A stretch of DNA of 64,000 nucleotides from Liolophura sinensis (Eukaryota; Mollusca; Polyplacophora; Chitonida; Chitonidae), in NCBI RefSeq assembly GCF_032854445.1, contig NC_088296.1:11570706-11634705 (forward strand), given 5' to 3'. A program made the position numbers and the translations under genes. Position 1 is the stretch's first letter, and each line of letters opens with the position of its first letter. The notes under the pieces were generated by a model. That model had not been told where the DNA came from, did no database searches, and worked only from the letters and a program-made list of their open reading frames with translations. Shown here one piece after another: positions 10,413 through 22,343 of this stretch.

Positions 10413-13105
10413 TCAATCAATTATGCCATTTTTTATGTGCTTGTTGAGAGAGTTCGGTTTTGGTAAATTCCACTTCCTCGTTTTTGCATCATTTTGTAAT
10501 GATGGATACCGATTCCAGTTTTCGCTTTCTGGTTTTCGTATAACAGCTCAGCGCTTCTAACTCTGGGTCGAAGACGAACGGCTTTTTGGTCCTGCTGATC
10601 AGTCGTGATAGAACAGCAAGCGTGGTGTAAAAGCGGAGTAACCCTGAGAAATTTAACATGAATGTTCGTGGCACTAAAACCCGTCTTCCTCATTACCCCT
10701 TGCTAGATACATTTGCAAAAAAATAATTTCAGAATTGTGTGTTGGATGAATGTACTTGGTCATACCGGTATTACCTGCTTCTTATCTCAACTGTGTAAGT
10801 TTTACCCTGTGGAACATTTAGTACCCTCTGAGATTATGGTGTTGCTTACACTTATACTTCCGTATTCATTGTTACGACCCAAACTGCCTGTATTATAAAG
10901 AGATGGCTTGTTCGAAATACACGACAGTTTAGCCGCACAAAAAAGTAACCAAAACCAGCAGATTTTATTTTACAACAATTTATTAGCTTAACAAGAACAG
11001 ATAATAAGACTTATACAAATATTAAAGTACTAAGTTTAACAAAGTTTAACAAGAAAGCATAGCAGTATCTATACAAATACTAAGGTACTTACGGTGTCAA
11101 GTCCAAACGGACGCATATATTCCACAATATATATACCACACAGGCATAAATGCTCAGAGGCAAATTCACAAGAGGGAAAATCCACAGTATAACTGAGTGT
11201 ATGACGAAATATACATAAAATTCCACAGACAGTGTCCGTGTACTAATAAGCACTGTGTATACAAGAGCACAAATTAAACATACAAGTTCAGACTGAACAA
11301 GTGCTCTGTGGAGATAGGATATAACAAAGCCAGAGGCTATAAAGACACCAAAATTCAGCACAAATGGCCTACTAAAGTAATACACAGCAAAAGCATCCAA
11401 GCTCTCAATAATTCTCCTTTCTCTCCGTTCTCTGTTCTCTCTCGTCTTATATAGCCTGGTGGAATTGTCCAGAATAAGAAAATTCCTGAACACTTGATGT
11501 AAACAAACAGGCACCGACCTGCGCGCATTCTGGAATATTCTAAGGTAGAGGCAGACAGCACTCCCTGAACTTAGCATGTGTAAACAGTGGCAAGCTATAT
11601 TTAGAAACTGACGGCAGTCGTGCACATAACATCATTCTGTTTAAGTTTTGCTTTTCCTTTGGTGATCTTTTAACATAAACCGGGTATAGCAGGGTCTATT
11701 TCCAATCTTAGTGCATAGTTCGTATTTTCCCCCAAAAATTCCCGTGTACCAGCTTGGTTATAAATGTCTGTGCTCATTTATACGGCTAACGCCAAAGAGT
11801 TGTTCGCCTTGGTAATTTCTTGCGAGCGCTTTAGGTCAAAAACCGTTGATCTTCGAGATTCTCGTTGAGACCTTTTTTTGCAATCCTTGACAACACGATG
11901 TTGTCCTGCAGAGATTTAGCCTTGCAAATTCGCATCAGTTAAGAAAAGGGCAATAAATGTCAAGCGTAGTGTCCTAACGCTATCGCATTTTTTCATCGAT
12001 TTATTTCCATTTGGACAGCTTTGATGTTCATCACGGTTATTGCTAGGCCAAATCCCTTTCATTAAGCATTAAATCATTTTCCGTGGCCTTAAAGGATGTA
12101 TTCTTAAACATGATTCAATACATCGATTGGAAAAAAAAGATATACTGTGAATCGAATTAAAAGGATTCAAGTGGTTACCAAGGAAACGGGAATAAAAAGG
12201 AGAGTCGTACTGTGGCTTATAACTTGGCTGAATTCAGTCCTACTTTAAATAAGACAAAGAGAGAAACTTTCTGACTTCAAACCGCAGCCGAATGAGCAGG
12301 TGCTTTATATGAATAAGCGACTTTATCCAATTCGGGTCTACTTCCCGCAGAACCCCACCAGACGACAAAGTTGTCAGAATTGTCTTTAACGTCATTGTAA
12401 GTTTTCTTATCAGGCATTTTAAAATATTCCAGCGTAAAACACATACAACGGTAAATAATGTACGTTAACAAACATCAACTGCTTTTTAAAAAATACAAGA
12501 TTACCATTTTGTACGACAAAGAAATATTCAAGTTTGCATGAATATACCCTGAAAAGTGTTGCGTAACATAATTACCAGTTTTCTGCATTAAAATAGCCGA
12601 GCACGGTCATTTTTGACAGTGTACAGCTAACATGAAGTCAAAAGCATAACAATATTCATAAATATGGCATCGTTTTTATGCCACTTAGAGCTCAGCAAGA
12701 TGTCTTTTATTGAAATATTATGGAAGCATGTGTCTTTTGAGCGCCTCAGTTTTGTAAGCCATCGGATAAACCTGAAGCTTTATTGCGTGCTATTAAAACA
12801 TTTGTAGCACTTTGGGATTTTCAAACTACCAAAAAATAAAGCATCTTTAAAATATTAGAGAGCTAAAAAGCCAACCTTGAGCAAAAATATCTCTGCAATA
12901 ACAATGGACCCGCTCTTTCTTTTCACTTTATGTGGAATTAGCAGCTATGAAAATATAGAGTCACGCGAGTATGGACCGATGTCACACGTCTTTGTTTGGT
13001 CATATGACCTTTAACGTATCAGGTGACGCCGCTGGAATCTTCAAATATGGACAATAAATGTTGCTTGTGTGCGGGTAACCGATATCAACTGACAACGGGA
13101 TTGAT
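10413..13105. other. Anonymous DNA with an unclassified AT-rich patch
   Basis: No secure gene. A 178-codon minus frame at 11089-11625 has hydrophobic stretches but no conserved motif, and its codon use follows the local AT-richness; it is probably fortuitous or part of an unclassified repeat. The patch 10975-11090 holds imperfect repeats of acaaatactaaagtact and agtttaacaa. A short minus frame at 12277-12417 is also unrecognised. Confidence 0.3.
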
Positions 13106-13109
13106 CTAA

Positions 13110-13374
13110 GTTGTCCATGTTGCCAGCTATGTTGTCCATGTTGCCAGCCGTGTTGTCCATGTAGCCAGCTTTGTTGTCCATGTTGCCAGCCGTGTTGTCC
13201 ATGTTTCCAGGTATGTTGTCCATGTTGCCAGATTTCTTGTCCATGTACCCAGCTATGTTGTCCGTGTTTCCAGGTATGTTGTCCATGTTGCCAGCTTTGT
13301 TGTCCATGTTGCCAACCGTGTTGTCCATGTAGCCAGCTTTGTTGTCCGTGTTTCCAGGTATGTTGTCCAAGTGG
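13110..13374. repeat. 21-bp minisatellite
   Basis: About 12-13 copies of ttgtccatgttgccagctat + g, with variants at the gcc/tcc and a/c/t positions. Because the period is three-divisible, the minus strand shows a 7-residue repeat of the form M-D-N-x-A/P-G-N/Y in a 114-codon frame (13041-13385). No splice sites or promoter support translation. Confidence 0.9.
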
Positions 13375-13599
13375 CGGTGGACCAAGTGCGACTGGTGTTC
13401 GTAACTTGAGTTACATCCTTGCTAATTGAAACCTTATGGCCTATGTTGTTCACGAATAGCTAGGGAGTATTAAGCCAGAAAAAATGTCTAGATTAATGGA
13501 AACCTGTGTTTTGGTAACGCTTAGTTTTGACATGTTGAATGACTGGATTAGCTGATCCTTCTTCAACGTCACTTTCAACATTATTTCGGTCATATCAGG

Positions 13600-13800
13600 T
13601 CGCTGTCTCCTTTTAGCAGGCAGTACCCAACGTCGACATATTTATTGTTCTGCTTCGCGCCCCATCACATTTAACTGACACAGGGTTAACATGCTGAGCG
13701 TCAAGCGATATAGTGCCAAGATTAAAAATGTTAAATTGTGATGTATGACTTGGTATAGGACTGAAGGCTAAGCTGGTGAGAATGAGACAAGTCTAAGTTT
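13600..13800. mobile_element. Diverged SINE type C fragment
   Basis: Words shared with the copy near 63.1 kb: cccatcacatttaactgaca, atgctgagcgtcaagcg and agtgccaagattaaaaatgt. Ends are not defined. Confidence 0.45.
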
Positions 13801-14100
13801 CGTCAACGCATGGCGCTATGGCTAGAACAAATAGGTTAATTGAATAAAATTAAATGAGGTATTGATTTGCGATGTTTAAAGCTAATCTATCTCCAAAACA
13901 GAAGCCGTGCTGCGAACTATCCATCTTAACTGATTCTGAATAAAAATAATAATATAATGAAATGTGCTTATTCTCCTGTTTTTATTTTATTGCTAATATA
14001 GAAGGAATGTCTAAGACAGGATTTTGGACATATTACATCTTGGTCATATGTTTATATGTTTATTTAAGTCACCCACAAAAGTAAGGAGAGTGCTGACTCA

Positions 14101-14237
14101 TTATTCATTCATTTCATTAGTGTTTTCCGCCGTACTCAAGAATATTTCACTTATATGACGGAGCCTTACATTATGAAGGGAGGAAACCGGGCAGACTCCG
14201 GGGGAAACCCACAACCATCCGCACTAGTTAACAGGCC
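14101..14237 (-). mobile_element. SINE type A fragment
   Basis: Reverse orientation: (attc)n tail, cgccgtactcaagaatattt, then gggaaacccacaaccatccg. It is cut off before the tRNA-like head. Confidence 0.85.
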
Positions 14238-14254
14238 TTGTTTGTTTTGTAGCA

Positions 14255-14475
14255 GGCAGGTCTCAATGCCAATATAGTGCCGCCTGACTGAAACGCCATT
14301 TTATCGTTTAGCAAATCTGTCAGGTCTCTGACCTATGAGTTCGTGTGATCGAATCCATCTCCGCCCCGGCTTGGAGTTAAGACGTTTGCAAGGTACCTGG
14401 TGAAGCTCGGTTGTTTACCCTGGGACGTTCTAGTTTCCTTCACCCATAAAACTGACCGCCATCGTATAAGTGAAA
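14255..14475 (+). mobile_element. Composite of SINE fragments (type C head piece plus a tRNA-headed element)
   Basis: 14262-14300 resembles the type C segment (atagtgccgcctgactgaaa). 14325-14475 has a tRNA-like B-box region (gttcgtgtgatcgaatccat), a body ending acccataaaactgaccgcca and the type A module tcgtataagtgaaa. Boundaries are uncertain. Confidence 0.5.
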
Positions 14476-14569
14476 AAAAAACGGTTGTTCAAAAGTGTAT
14501 CAACAAATAAGTCAGGCTTAAATGTTAAAACCAGTCTTTACCTAATAAAAACTAATGTCATTTTTTTCC

Positions 14570-15036
14570 TAAGCATACAGACACTAGGCACGACGCTCCT
14601 CCCAGTCACAGCATAAAGACACAAGACACGACACCCCGCCCAGTCACAGCATACAGACACCAGACCCGACACCCCGTCCAATCACAGGATACAAACACTA
14701 GGCACGACGTTCCGCCCAGTCACAGCATACAGACACAAGGCACGACACCCTGCCCAGTCACAGCATACAGACATCAGACCCGACACCCCGCCCTATTACA
14801 GTATACAAACACTAGGCACGACGCTCCGCCCAGTCACAGCATACAGACACAAGGCACGACACCGCGCCCAGTCACAGCATACAGACACCAGACGACACCC
14901 CGACAACTCACAGTATATAGACACCAGAGCCGACGCCCTGCCTAATCACAGTATACAGACACCAGACACGACACTCCACCCAGTCACAATACACAGACAC
15001 CAGACATGACACCCCGCCCAGTCACAATATGCAAAC
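14570..15036. repeat. ~57-60-bp minisatellite derived from a SINE interior
   Basis: About eight imperfect copies built on cagacaccagacacgacacc, then ccgcccagtcacagcata. The same words occur once in the type C SINE copy near 63.15 kb (caccagacacaaagacccac, caggtcatattattctgaca), so the array probably arose by tandem amplification inside such an element. Confidence 0.8.
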
Positions 15037-16985
15037 AGACAAGTCACGGTCCGGTGAACACTGATCTTCGTGAACCAGTACTTGACCTAGCCCCGTAATT
15101 AGGCTACACAGCCCAGAGATAAAGTCTTCGGATGAGATACAGTACCTAGTCTTAGACTAATAAAACTGAAATCTGATTTATGATTTTTATGATGTTAAAT
15201 GCAAGATTATGGTATTATCTTATTTCACAACACTTAACAAAATGCTTAGAACATGTTACGGCCTTACCCTATCTTTGGCCAAAATGGTGTGTGTAATGTA
15301 TAATGCATTATACACGTACATGTAAATGTTAAAATTTGTGAAATATAATATTACATTACAACCTGCCAAGAATCATTATCCTGTGAAACTGTTGAAGATA
15401 TTGCCAGTGGCAGTTTACAGCATTTAACATGAAGTGTCATTTTAACTTTAATAGACTGTTGACATTTTAACATATGCTTTTGAACAGGGTACTCGTAATG
15501 CATGCTTTATGTTTAAAGTATCAGGGAGTCAACGTAACACTGCGCGAGAATGCGAGTATAAAAAATGATATAGGCCTATATCTCTTACTCATATGACCCA
15601 CTTGTATACACTCAGATCTTATCCCTGCATGAAAGAAACGTATTTCACGCTTGACTATAATGCTCTAAAAACAACCCGTGGCAAAATTAATTTTACAGAA
15701 ACAAACTGCCTCAGTGGCGTTCGGCTTTCGCTCCAGACGATGGAGAATTGCTTTAGGTGACAGAGCCATCTCCGTCAATAGCCTCGGTTTGGTTTTTTGA
15801 TAAATTAGCACTCCATTATCACCAAATTTCTTGGCGCCAAAAGCCTGGGGGCAAAACCAGGAGCAATTCATCTGGAAGTCACTCACATTTGCCGAGAAGA
15901 GACGCAACTTGTAAAGGGGATGGAAATAGGACAGATCCTATAACCGACCTACGTGTACATGCATACCGTGCCGGAACATTTATGGTTTACATAAGCGGAT
16001 TGGTTTTCCTTCAGATTTATGTGACAAATTTTGTCAATTTCAATCCCAAAAATATAAATCTCCAGTCTTTCGCATCACGCCATAGCATTACATGCTGGTT
16101 AGATTTTCCTCTACCAAAAACAAAGCATATCAAAAGACCATCCCTGTATGACCACCATATTTAGCTCTTGGCTGCGTTAAGAGCAAGATGAGTAAGCCTG
16201 CTATCGTTACCATAAGCGTAACAACTCGTCGAAGCGAAAAGGACACAGTGACGAACCCGTTTTTGGCAGCTGTAGCGACTTGACAGAAGGTATGACGTAG
16301 GGTATGCATCCCGCACAACTTTATACATCAAGTTTCCCTATATTGCGATTACCACGGCCATTGGCAGGTAGCTGACCGATCTCTCCACGTACGATACAGG
16401 AGGAAAGAAGCGTTGACGACTGCATTGGTAAGAGGTTTCAAAACCATTGTTCTGTGTTAAAGCACCCACTCCGAAGATATCAATTTCGATCCGATCCGAT
16501 GACAAGTGAAATGATAATTAAGGGTATTTCAAAAAGACATTCGTTAGAAAATTTGCATTTCTGGATTTCACTCTTTGTTCCTATTTTACAGACCACAACA
16601 ACCAACCCATTAATATGATCCTAATGGGATATACAAAACATACAGAACATCAAGACAATCCGTTAATTAAATCCTTTAAAAAAATCGTACTGTCTTGCTT
16701 GTTGGAACATATAGCACTTTTCTTTAAATTGTCTACCTTACAACCCGGATTAAGACACGAAACAAGCCTTTTTTATCCCTAGACGAACATTTTGAATTTT
16801 CTGGCCAACCCAGTGTCAAATTAATTAATTGCCTTTCATTTCAATAGCATGTTCCTTGCTCAGTGAAATGTCCCCAAAACGTCAAATAAGGTGGCCGAGA
16901 TGGACACAGGACTGTTGAATGTGATCATTTGTGCATACCAGAAATAGAGATTTGGACGCTTTTCCGTGCTATTTCTAAGCACATA
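15037..16985. other. Anonymous AT-rich DNA
   Basis: No exon chain or named repeat recognised. The open frames at 15665-15907 (minus) and 15757-16164 (plus) overlap on opposite strands and neither shows a family signature. Confidence 0.3.
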
Positions 16986-17234
16986 ATTTATTTATTTATT
17001 TGATTGGTGTTTTACGCCGTACTCAAGAATATTTCAATTATACGACGGCGGCCAGCATTATGGTGGGTGGATAGAGCCCTGGGGAAACCCACGACCATCC
17101 GCAGGTTGCTGTCAGACCTTTCCACGTACGGCCGGAGAGGAAGCCAGCATGAGCTGGACTTGAACTCACGGCGGCTTCATTGGTGAGAGATTCCTGGTTC
17201 ATTACGCTGAGCTAGCGCGCTAACCAACTGAGCC
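16986..17234 (-). mobile_element. SINE type A, near full length
   Basis: Reverse orientation: (ttta)n, gattggtgttttacgccgta, the body with a small deletion (gggtggatagagccctgggg), and the tRNA-like head ending gctagcgcgctaaccaactg + agcc. Confidence 0.93.
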
Positions 17235-17785
17235 TAAGCACATAATTAAGTCAATCTTAAGTGTTGGTGGATTTTTACATAGAAATATATGTGACATTGG
17301 GAAACGCTTATATATGTTGATTTTATGCCACACACTGCGGGGTAATATGCGAATCTCCAGACTTTAAGATAGGTAATATGGTACATATCAGAAAACACGG
17401 AATCCAAATCTCAACAGATCTGAACTCAACCACCAGATGCGATAAGCAGCAAATAAACTGATTTTCAAATGATGAAAAGTTCAGGCAAAGTTGTTGCAGA
17501 CTTACATTCCGAATCAGACAGCAAGTACTTCCTCTTTTTTAATGCACAGCCTTGTCTGGATTGGGTTATGTGTTTTTGTGTTTTGTTTGTTGTTGTTTTT
17601 TTTGTTTTTTTTACATAGATTCACTTTTAAATTGACCAGAAAATTCTGATCGTGACACCCGATGATGAAATTATTTCACTTATCCGGTAAATGAATACAT
17701 GTACAATATGTTTCAAACTGAAACCTGACAATATTCTTTTCGCCAAAGAGGCTGTTTAGTTTAGGTTCTCGAATGGCCGCTAAGG
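17235..17785. other. Anonymous DNA with a T/G-rich tract
   Basis: 17570-17625 is a low-complexity tttgttg/t tract. Nothing else is recognised. Confidence 0.3.
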
Positions 17786-17787
17786 AT

Positions 17788-17841
17788 TCCTTCGCCGTCA
17801 TATGACTGAAAAATTGTTAAGCACGAAGCACTCACTCATTC
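17788..17841 (+). mobile_element. SINE type B 3'-end fragment
   Basis: aaggattccttcgccgtcat, atgactgaaaaattgttaag and cactcactcattc are all present; the 'gacgttaaacccc' word is partly deleted. Confidence 0.75.
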
Positions 17842-18337
17842 AAATGGCCGACCAATAGCAGAGGAGCTATTTCAAAAGTCAAAAAAAAGAAAAGAAAAAG
17901 AAACTCTCTAATATAATTAGAGAACAACGATGCTTTTACGTGTACTCGTCATGGATTTAAAGGTACCGATTAAAAGATCAATTCCAATGTACTTTTAATT
18001 GCACAGCATCATCACATACGTGTTTGTCAAAACATTTACAGTGAGGAAATCAGTAATGTCGCCAACAGATCGGAGTCGCCACGCAGGAAGAAGGGAGATA
18101 ACTTACATTGGAAAAAGACAATCGTTCTTGACAGTCAGTTCAGTTCTCCTTCACTCCTTCAGGTGTAGCCTTAAGTCAGGAGTTTTGTCAATTCCATAGA
18201 GACCAAAACGTGGATTCCTCTTGTCCTTCTCCACCCATAACATGGTTTCCTGACAGCGATACAAGGGAAACATGACGAGGAAACCCTATTTGGCTTTAAA
18301 CAAAAGACATTAGCGACGTATCCCAAACTCCCACACG
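17842..18337. other. Anonymous DNA
   Basis: No recognised gene or repeat. Confidence 0.3.
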
Positions 18338-18536
18338 TGACCAAGTGGTTAGCGTGCTAGAGCAGAACAAGGTCTCACGTCCGGCTCATGCTAGCTTTCA
18401 TCTCGGTTTCACTGTAGGAAGGTCTGCCAGAAACCTGTGGATAGTGCGAGGCTTCCTCCGGATTCTGCCCAGTTTCCTTCCATCATAATGCTGGACACTG
18501 GAATATGTGAAATACATTCATACCAAACAAATATAA
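18338..18536 (+). mobile_element. SINE type A, diverged
   Basis: The tRNA-like head (gtggttagcgtgctagagca) is followed by ccggctcatgctagctttca, aggaaggtctgccagaaacc and accataatgctgg-like body. The 3' module is degraded (gaatatgtgaaatacattca). Confidence 0.8.
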
Positions 18537-18539
18537 ACA

Positions 18540-20515
18540 CATAAACACCAAAAAAGTAAAATTAAAAAAAATAATAATAAAAATAAACTTCTGCATCAAA
18601 ATCACACAGAAATTGCCCTTAGTTCCGTTGTTACTTATCAAAGATCAGTGATATATCCTAGGCGCTCCGATTTTCTCCACGGCGTTTCCATGTTGAAGTC
18701 TTTTCAGTATTGTATCGTGATGCCTGTGGAAACCAGAATTCTGCTGGTTGACTATGAATGAATGGTTATGGTTTAACGCCACAGCGACATTATATTTCAA
18801 CCAATTCGTGGCAAGAACATGTTTTAAACACGTGGCAATAAATGACGGTGGCGAGGCTTGAACATTGCATTTTTAAATCTTTATCTCTGCTTAAGCCATG
18901 GTGCTAATAGGCGTGTGAGTAGCTACTTTTAAGCTTTTACATGAACAGTTAGAATAAAACCTTAACTGAGGTAAACTGACAAGAGGCCGTATTTCACCGA
19001 ATTCGTGTGATCATTTGCCAATAATCACACTGTGGTCGTAGCTGTAGTTTTACTCTCCATGCTGATGTGTTGTGTACAAAACCAGAGGATGTTAAAAAGC
19101 ATTCAACAGCTGTTCAGAACTTACTCCATGCAGCGCATGCGCCGCTATCAGTGCTCGCGTTACATCACTGTCACCGTATATAGACGTGCAGCAGATAAAA
19201 AGAGATGAATTCTCTTCATTTTTCATCAGTTCTAGAAATAGCTGAGCTGTTTGCGAAATCTTCAAATTTAAGCATAAGTGTATTGATCAAGGAGAAAGTG
19301 TTGAATACAGCTTGTTCTTTGTGATAGTCTACCGGTACCGTTCGAACTGCATTAGCACCTATGTCTCCACATGTTGGTCAGTGCAGTTTTATCTCAATTA
19401 TTTTCGGGTCTTAATTCCCTGGAATTTCGCTACACAGTGCTCCATTGGAGTCAACAGAAGTCCTTCAGTTTGTGAACAATTATGGTGTCATCAGAGGCAA
19501 TGAGTTCTTTTTGTGCAAACCAGGCTTATAGCGTTTAACATTAGCACTTATTGCATTTTCCATGCAATAATATAGACGTACAGCATATCAATGTGTAAAG
19601 CTTGTAGCTGCATCACTAAAGAAAGACAATTTTGGCAGCGACTATGACTGATAGCTGAATGTAGGCCACTAGCTAAAAGAAATAGACTACAGTGTGTACC
19701 CACAACTGTTTGAGAGACGCATAATTTAAGCTAGCTAATTTACATGATAACACCGACAAATCTAGCGCACTGTCAGTGTGGAGACAATGGAGTAACTAGA
19801 ATATTAACTGTTTGCAGATATGCGTTATGAGCAGGACATCTCGAAATATGAGATACAACATGTGTATGTTTAGGGCGTTTGCTGATATGATATACCGTTA
19901 GAATATCCCTGGATGTGGGTTACTATACAAGTAAGATGAACTCTTTGCAGATATGATATCAGCAGGGCTGATAAGTTGATATAAGTTGATAAATTATAAA
20001 TAAAGTCAGCGCCAAAATCCGCTGTGGGCGACTCCATTTTGCCTAAGAACTAGTCCTGAAGTCTTCTGTGTTTGGAGGAGAATTGCCGTCGGAAACCGCC
20101 GAAGTGCAGTTCGTACATTTCCGGTAGAACTTCTCTTCCCGGAAGGTCGCGAACAGTAAAGTTTGTTTTCCGTTTGACGATCGGGAAACCGGAATGTTGG
20201 ACGTAGGTTCTGAGTTAACACGAACAAGCCGGCAGTTTTAACGACTCTCATTGGCTGAGAGGCAACACACCCCCAGCTTAAATGACAGGATATTAAAGAT
20301 GGAGGACGCGATGGATTTATGCCAGCTTTGCTGTTTTCAGGCTTTACGTGTATGGCGAGGAAAAATCGCAAAATTATGCAACAGGCACCACCAGACATAA
20401 AAAAAATGTGCTCTTTTCAGCCTATAGTGTCATGTTTTTAAGTTTTCTTCTCCTTTAAGGACGTTTGCGTATATAATCTATACCGGTATCTAATCTATGC
20501 GGGACATCGCTGAAT
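18540..20515. other. Anonymous DNA, including a repeat-like GC-richer patch
   Basis: 18750-18880 resembles the 3' end of another SINE-like repeat (ggttatggtttaacgccaca), low certainty. 19970-20400 is GC-richer, contains ttgatataagttgataaatt, and holds a 130-codon minus frame with no recognised motif; I suspect an unclassified repeat. Confidence 0.3.
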
Positions 20516-20517
20516 TT

Positions 20518-20616
20518 GGAGTGAGTGCTTGGGGTTTAACGTCGTAGTTAACAATTTTTCAGTCACGTGACGATGAAGGAATCCTTAGAGTGCATGTAAT
20601 GTGCCTCCTTGTAAGC
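20518..20616 (-). mobile_element. SINE type B 3'-end fragment
   Basis: Reverse orientation: gagtgagtgcttggggttta, acgtcgtagttaacaatttt, then ggaatccttagagtgcatgt and gtgcctccttg. The head is absent. Confidence 0.85.
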
Positions 20617-20831
20617 CGGTGTTGGTAATACATGTGACCATAACAGTCACATGAATTGCAATTAACATCATTCTTACGCCTAAGAAGAACGCTGAGAAGT
20701 TTTTTTTTTCTTTTTTTTTTTACTTTATTTAATATTTCTTTTATTATTAAGAAATAAAAACAAAACTTTTCAAGCAGTATTTAAGACTTACTAATACTTT
20801 GTCAATTGAAAAGTTACCGAACAGTTTTACT

Positions 20832-20990
20832 TGATTGATTGATTGATTGTTTGGTGTCTAACGTGTAGGTTACATTATATTATGGTGGTCGCGTACATAG
20901 GTAGAGGAAACGGGAGAGTTCCTGAAATAAACAAAAGACCATCAACAAGTACCTGGCAAACCTCCTGACTCAATGCCGCAGCCAGAACAG
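20832..20990 (-). mobile_element. SINE type D (divergent relative of type A)
   Basis: Reverse orientation: (gatt)n, tttggtgtctaacgtgtagg, then ggtagaggaaacgggagagt and cctcctgactcaatgccgca. It shares words with copies at 28262-28408 and with the sequence flanking the 17-bp array at 47.6-48.3 kb. Confidence 0.6.
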
Positions 20991-21361
20991 CCATATATGC
21001 TAATGGGTACTAACCGTACTGAATAATGGATATACGTAGCAACGCGGATGAAACTGACTGCAACATAGACATGTGTTATAGTAGAATAATAAAGTACAGT
21101 ATAGTAGTATGTTGAATAAAATAAACTATACACTTTTAGTCAGGATTCGATAGGACTATATTTCGGTTTATTTTAAACCATTTCTAATAGTTGTGCTGAT
21201 ATGTTGGTGCTAATATACTAGTATGTTATTCATCATTATTGAAAATGGTTTGAAACAAATCCACATATGAAATCACAATGCATCGTTCAATCTCTTTGAC
21301 CTTTTATATTTGTACATGCAAGTTACAAAAGGTCATCTGGGAGTCAGTGGCCTCTGAGGTT

Positions 21362-21613
21362 TGCATGCCACAGCACAATGACCCAGGAGCCCCCCCCCCC
21401 CCCCCCCCCCCCCCACCAACACGGTAGCTCTGAGTTCAAGTCTCGCTCATGCTAACTTCCTTTCCGGTCGTACATTGGAAGCAACCTACGGATGGATGTG
21501 GGTTTCTCCCGGGCCTACTCCAGTTTCGTCCCACCATTATGCTGGCCGCCGTCATATATAAGCGAAATATTCTTGAGTACGGCGCAAAACACAAATGAAA
21601 TAAATAAATAAAG
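21362..21613 (+). mobile_element. SINE type A interrupted by a poly-C tract
   Basis: It begins cacaatgacccaggagcc, runs into about 24 cytosines (21391-21414), then continues tgagttcaagtctcgctcat, catcatg-like body, attcttgagtacggcgcaaa and (aaat)n. The poly-C tract replaces the 'ctctcaccaatg' segment. Confidence 0.85.
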
Positions 21614-21650
21614 CTCAATGATCAGTGGGAACAAAAGTATACAGCCTAGG

Positions 21651-21757
<107 letters not shown>

Positions 21758-21852
21758 AAGCTAAGTATCTATATAGAATCATTTTGCTTGACGGCCTCAA
21801 AATGATTTCTGCTGATTTCTCTGCATCATTTTTAAGCCACGACAAATATGCC

Positions 21853-21887
21853 ACCACCCCCCACCCCCACCCCCACCCCCACCCCCT
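21853..21887. repeat. (CCCCCA)n microsatellite
   Basis: Five to six imperfect copies of accccc, C-rich on the plus strand. Confidence 0.9.
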
Positions 21888-21889
21888 TA

Positions 21890-22297
21890 TAAAAACAAAA
21901 AACCCCATTCAGTTGGGCAGCTATACAGCCTACATGTAGTTCTGTGTTACATCGTCGAGCCCATATATAATTGTAATATAGAATCTATCATAGGTAACAT
22001 TAATTATCCTAAAGAACCGACAATACATGTCTCGGATTTATAAAGAGCTCGTGTTCATTAAAAGGCTGGGCTGCATAGAGCAGTTACTGCGTAGGCCTAG
22101 TCTTATCCGTACTTCATGTCCGGTTTAGTATTTCATGAAACCGTGTTCGTCTCAGGCCTCTGAGGTTCTGCTGATAACGTCAACGATCTGACATAGCCAG
22201 CCTCCCCATCCAGAACTGATTCAGCTTTGCGTCATATCGACTCTTTCTGGAATTTTCGACAGATTGATCTCTGCACAGTGAATTGAAACCTTTCAAA
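21890..22297 (+). promoter_or_regulatory. Upstream region and 5' UTR of the 12-Cys protein gene
   Basis: This AT-rich region lies between the microsatellites and the start codon at 22298. I see no clear TATA box or initiator. The last bases before the ATG (cctttcaaaATG) are A-rich, which is favourable for initiation. The exact transcription start cannot be placed. Confidence 0.3.
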
Positions 22298-22343
22298 ATG
22301 AACTTCCTGGCTCAAGCGTTTGTCTCTTCTGTGTGTTTTACGG
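22298..22343 (+). CDS. 12-Cys gene, exon 1 (start, signal peptide)
   Basis: ATG at 22298 opens 15 codons, MNFLAQAFVSSVCFT, and the exon ends in phase 1 at G|GTAAGT. An upstream in-frame ATG is not needed, since the hydrophobic core starts immediately. Confidence 0.85.

Noticed and set aside
11089-11625. 178-codon minus frame with hydrophobic stretches
   Set aside because: No recognised motif, no splice context, and AT-driven composition; kept only as an unclassified patch.
13041-13385. 114-codon frame with a 7-residue repeat
   Set aside because: 21-bp minisatellite; no splice site, signal peptide or conserved flank supports translation.
20006-20398. 130-codon minus frame
   Set aside because: No family signature; the region looks like an unclassified repeat.
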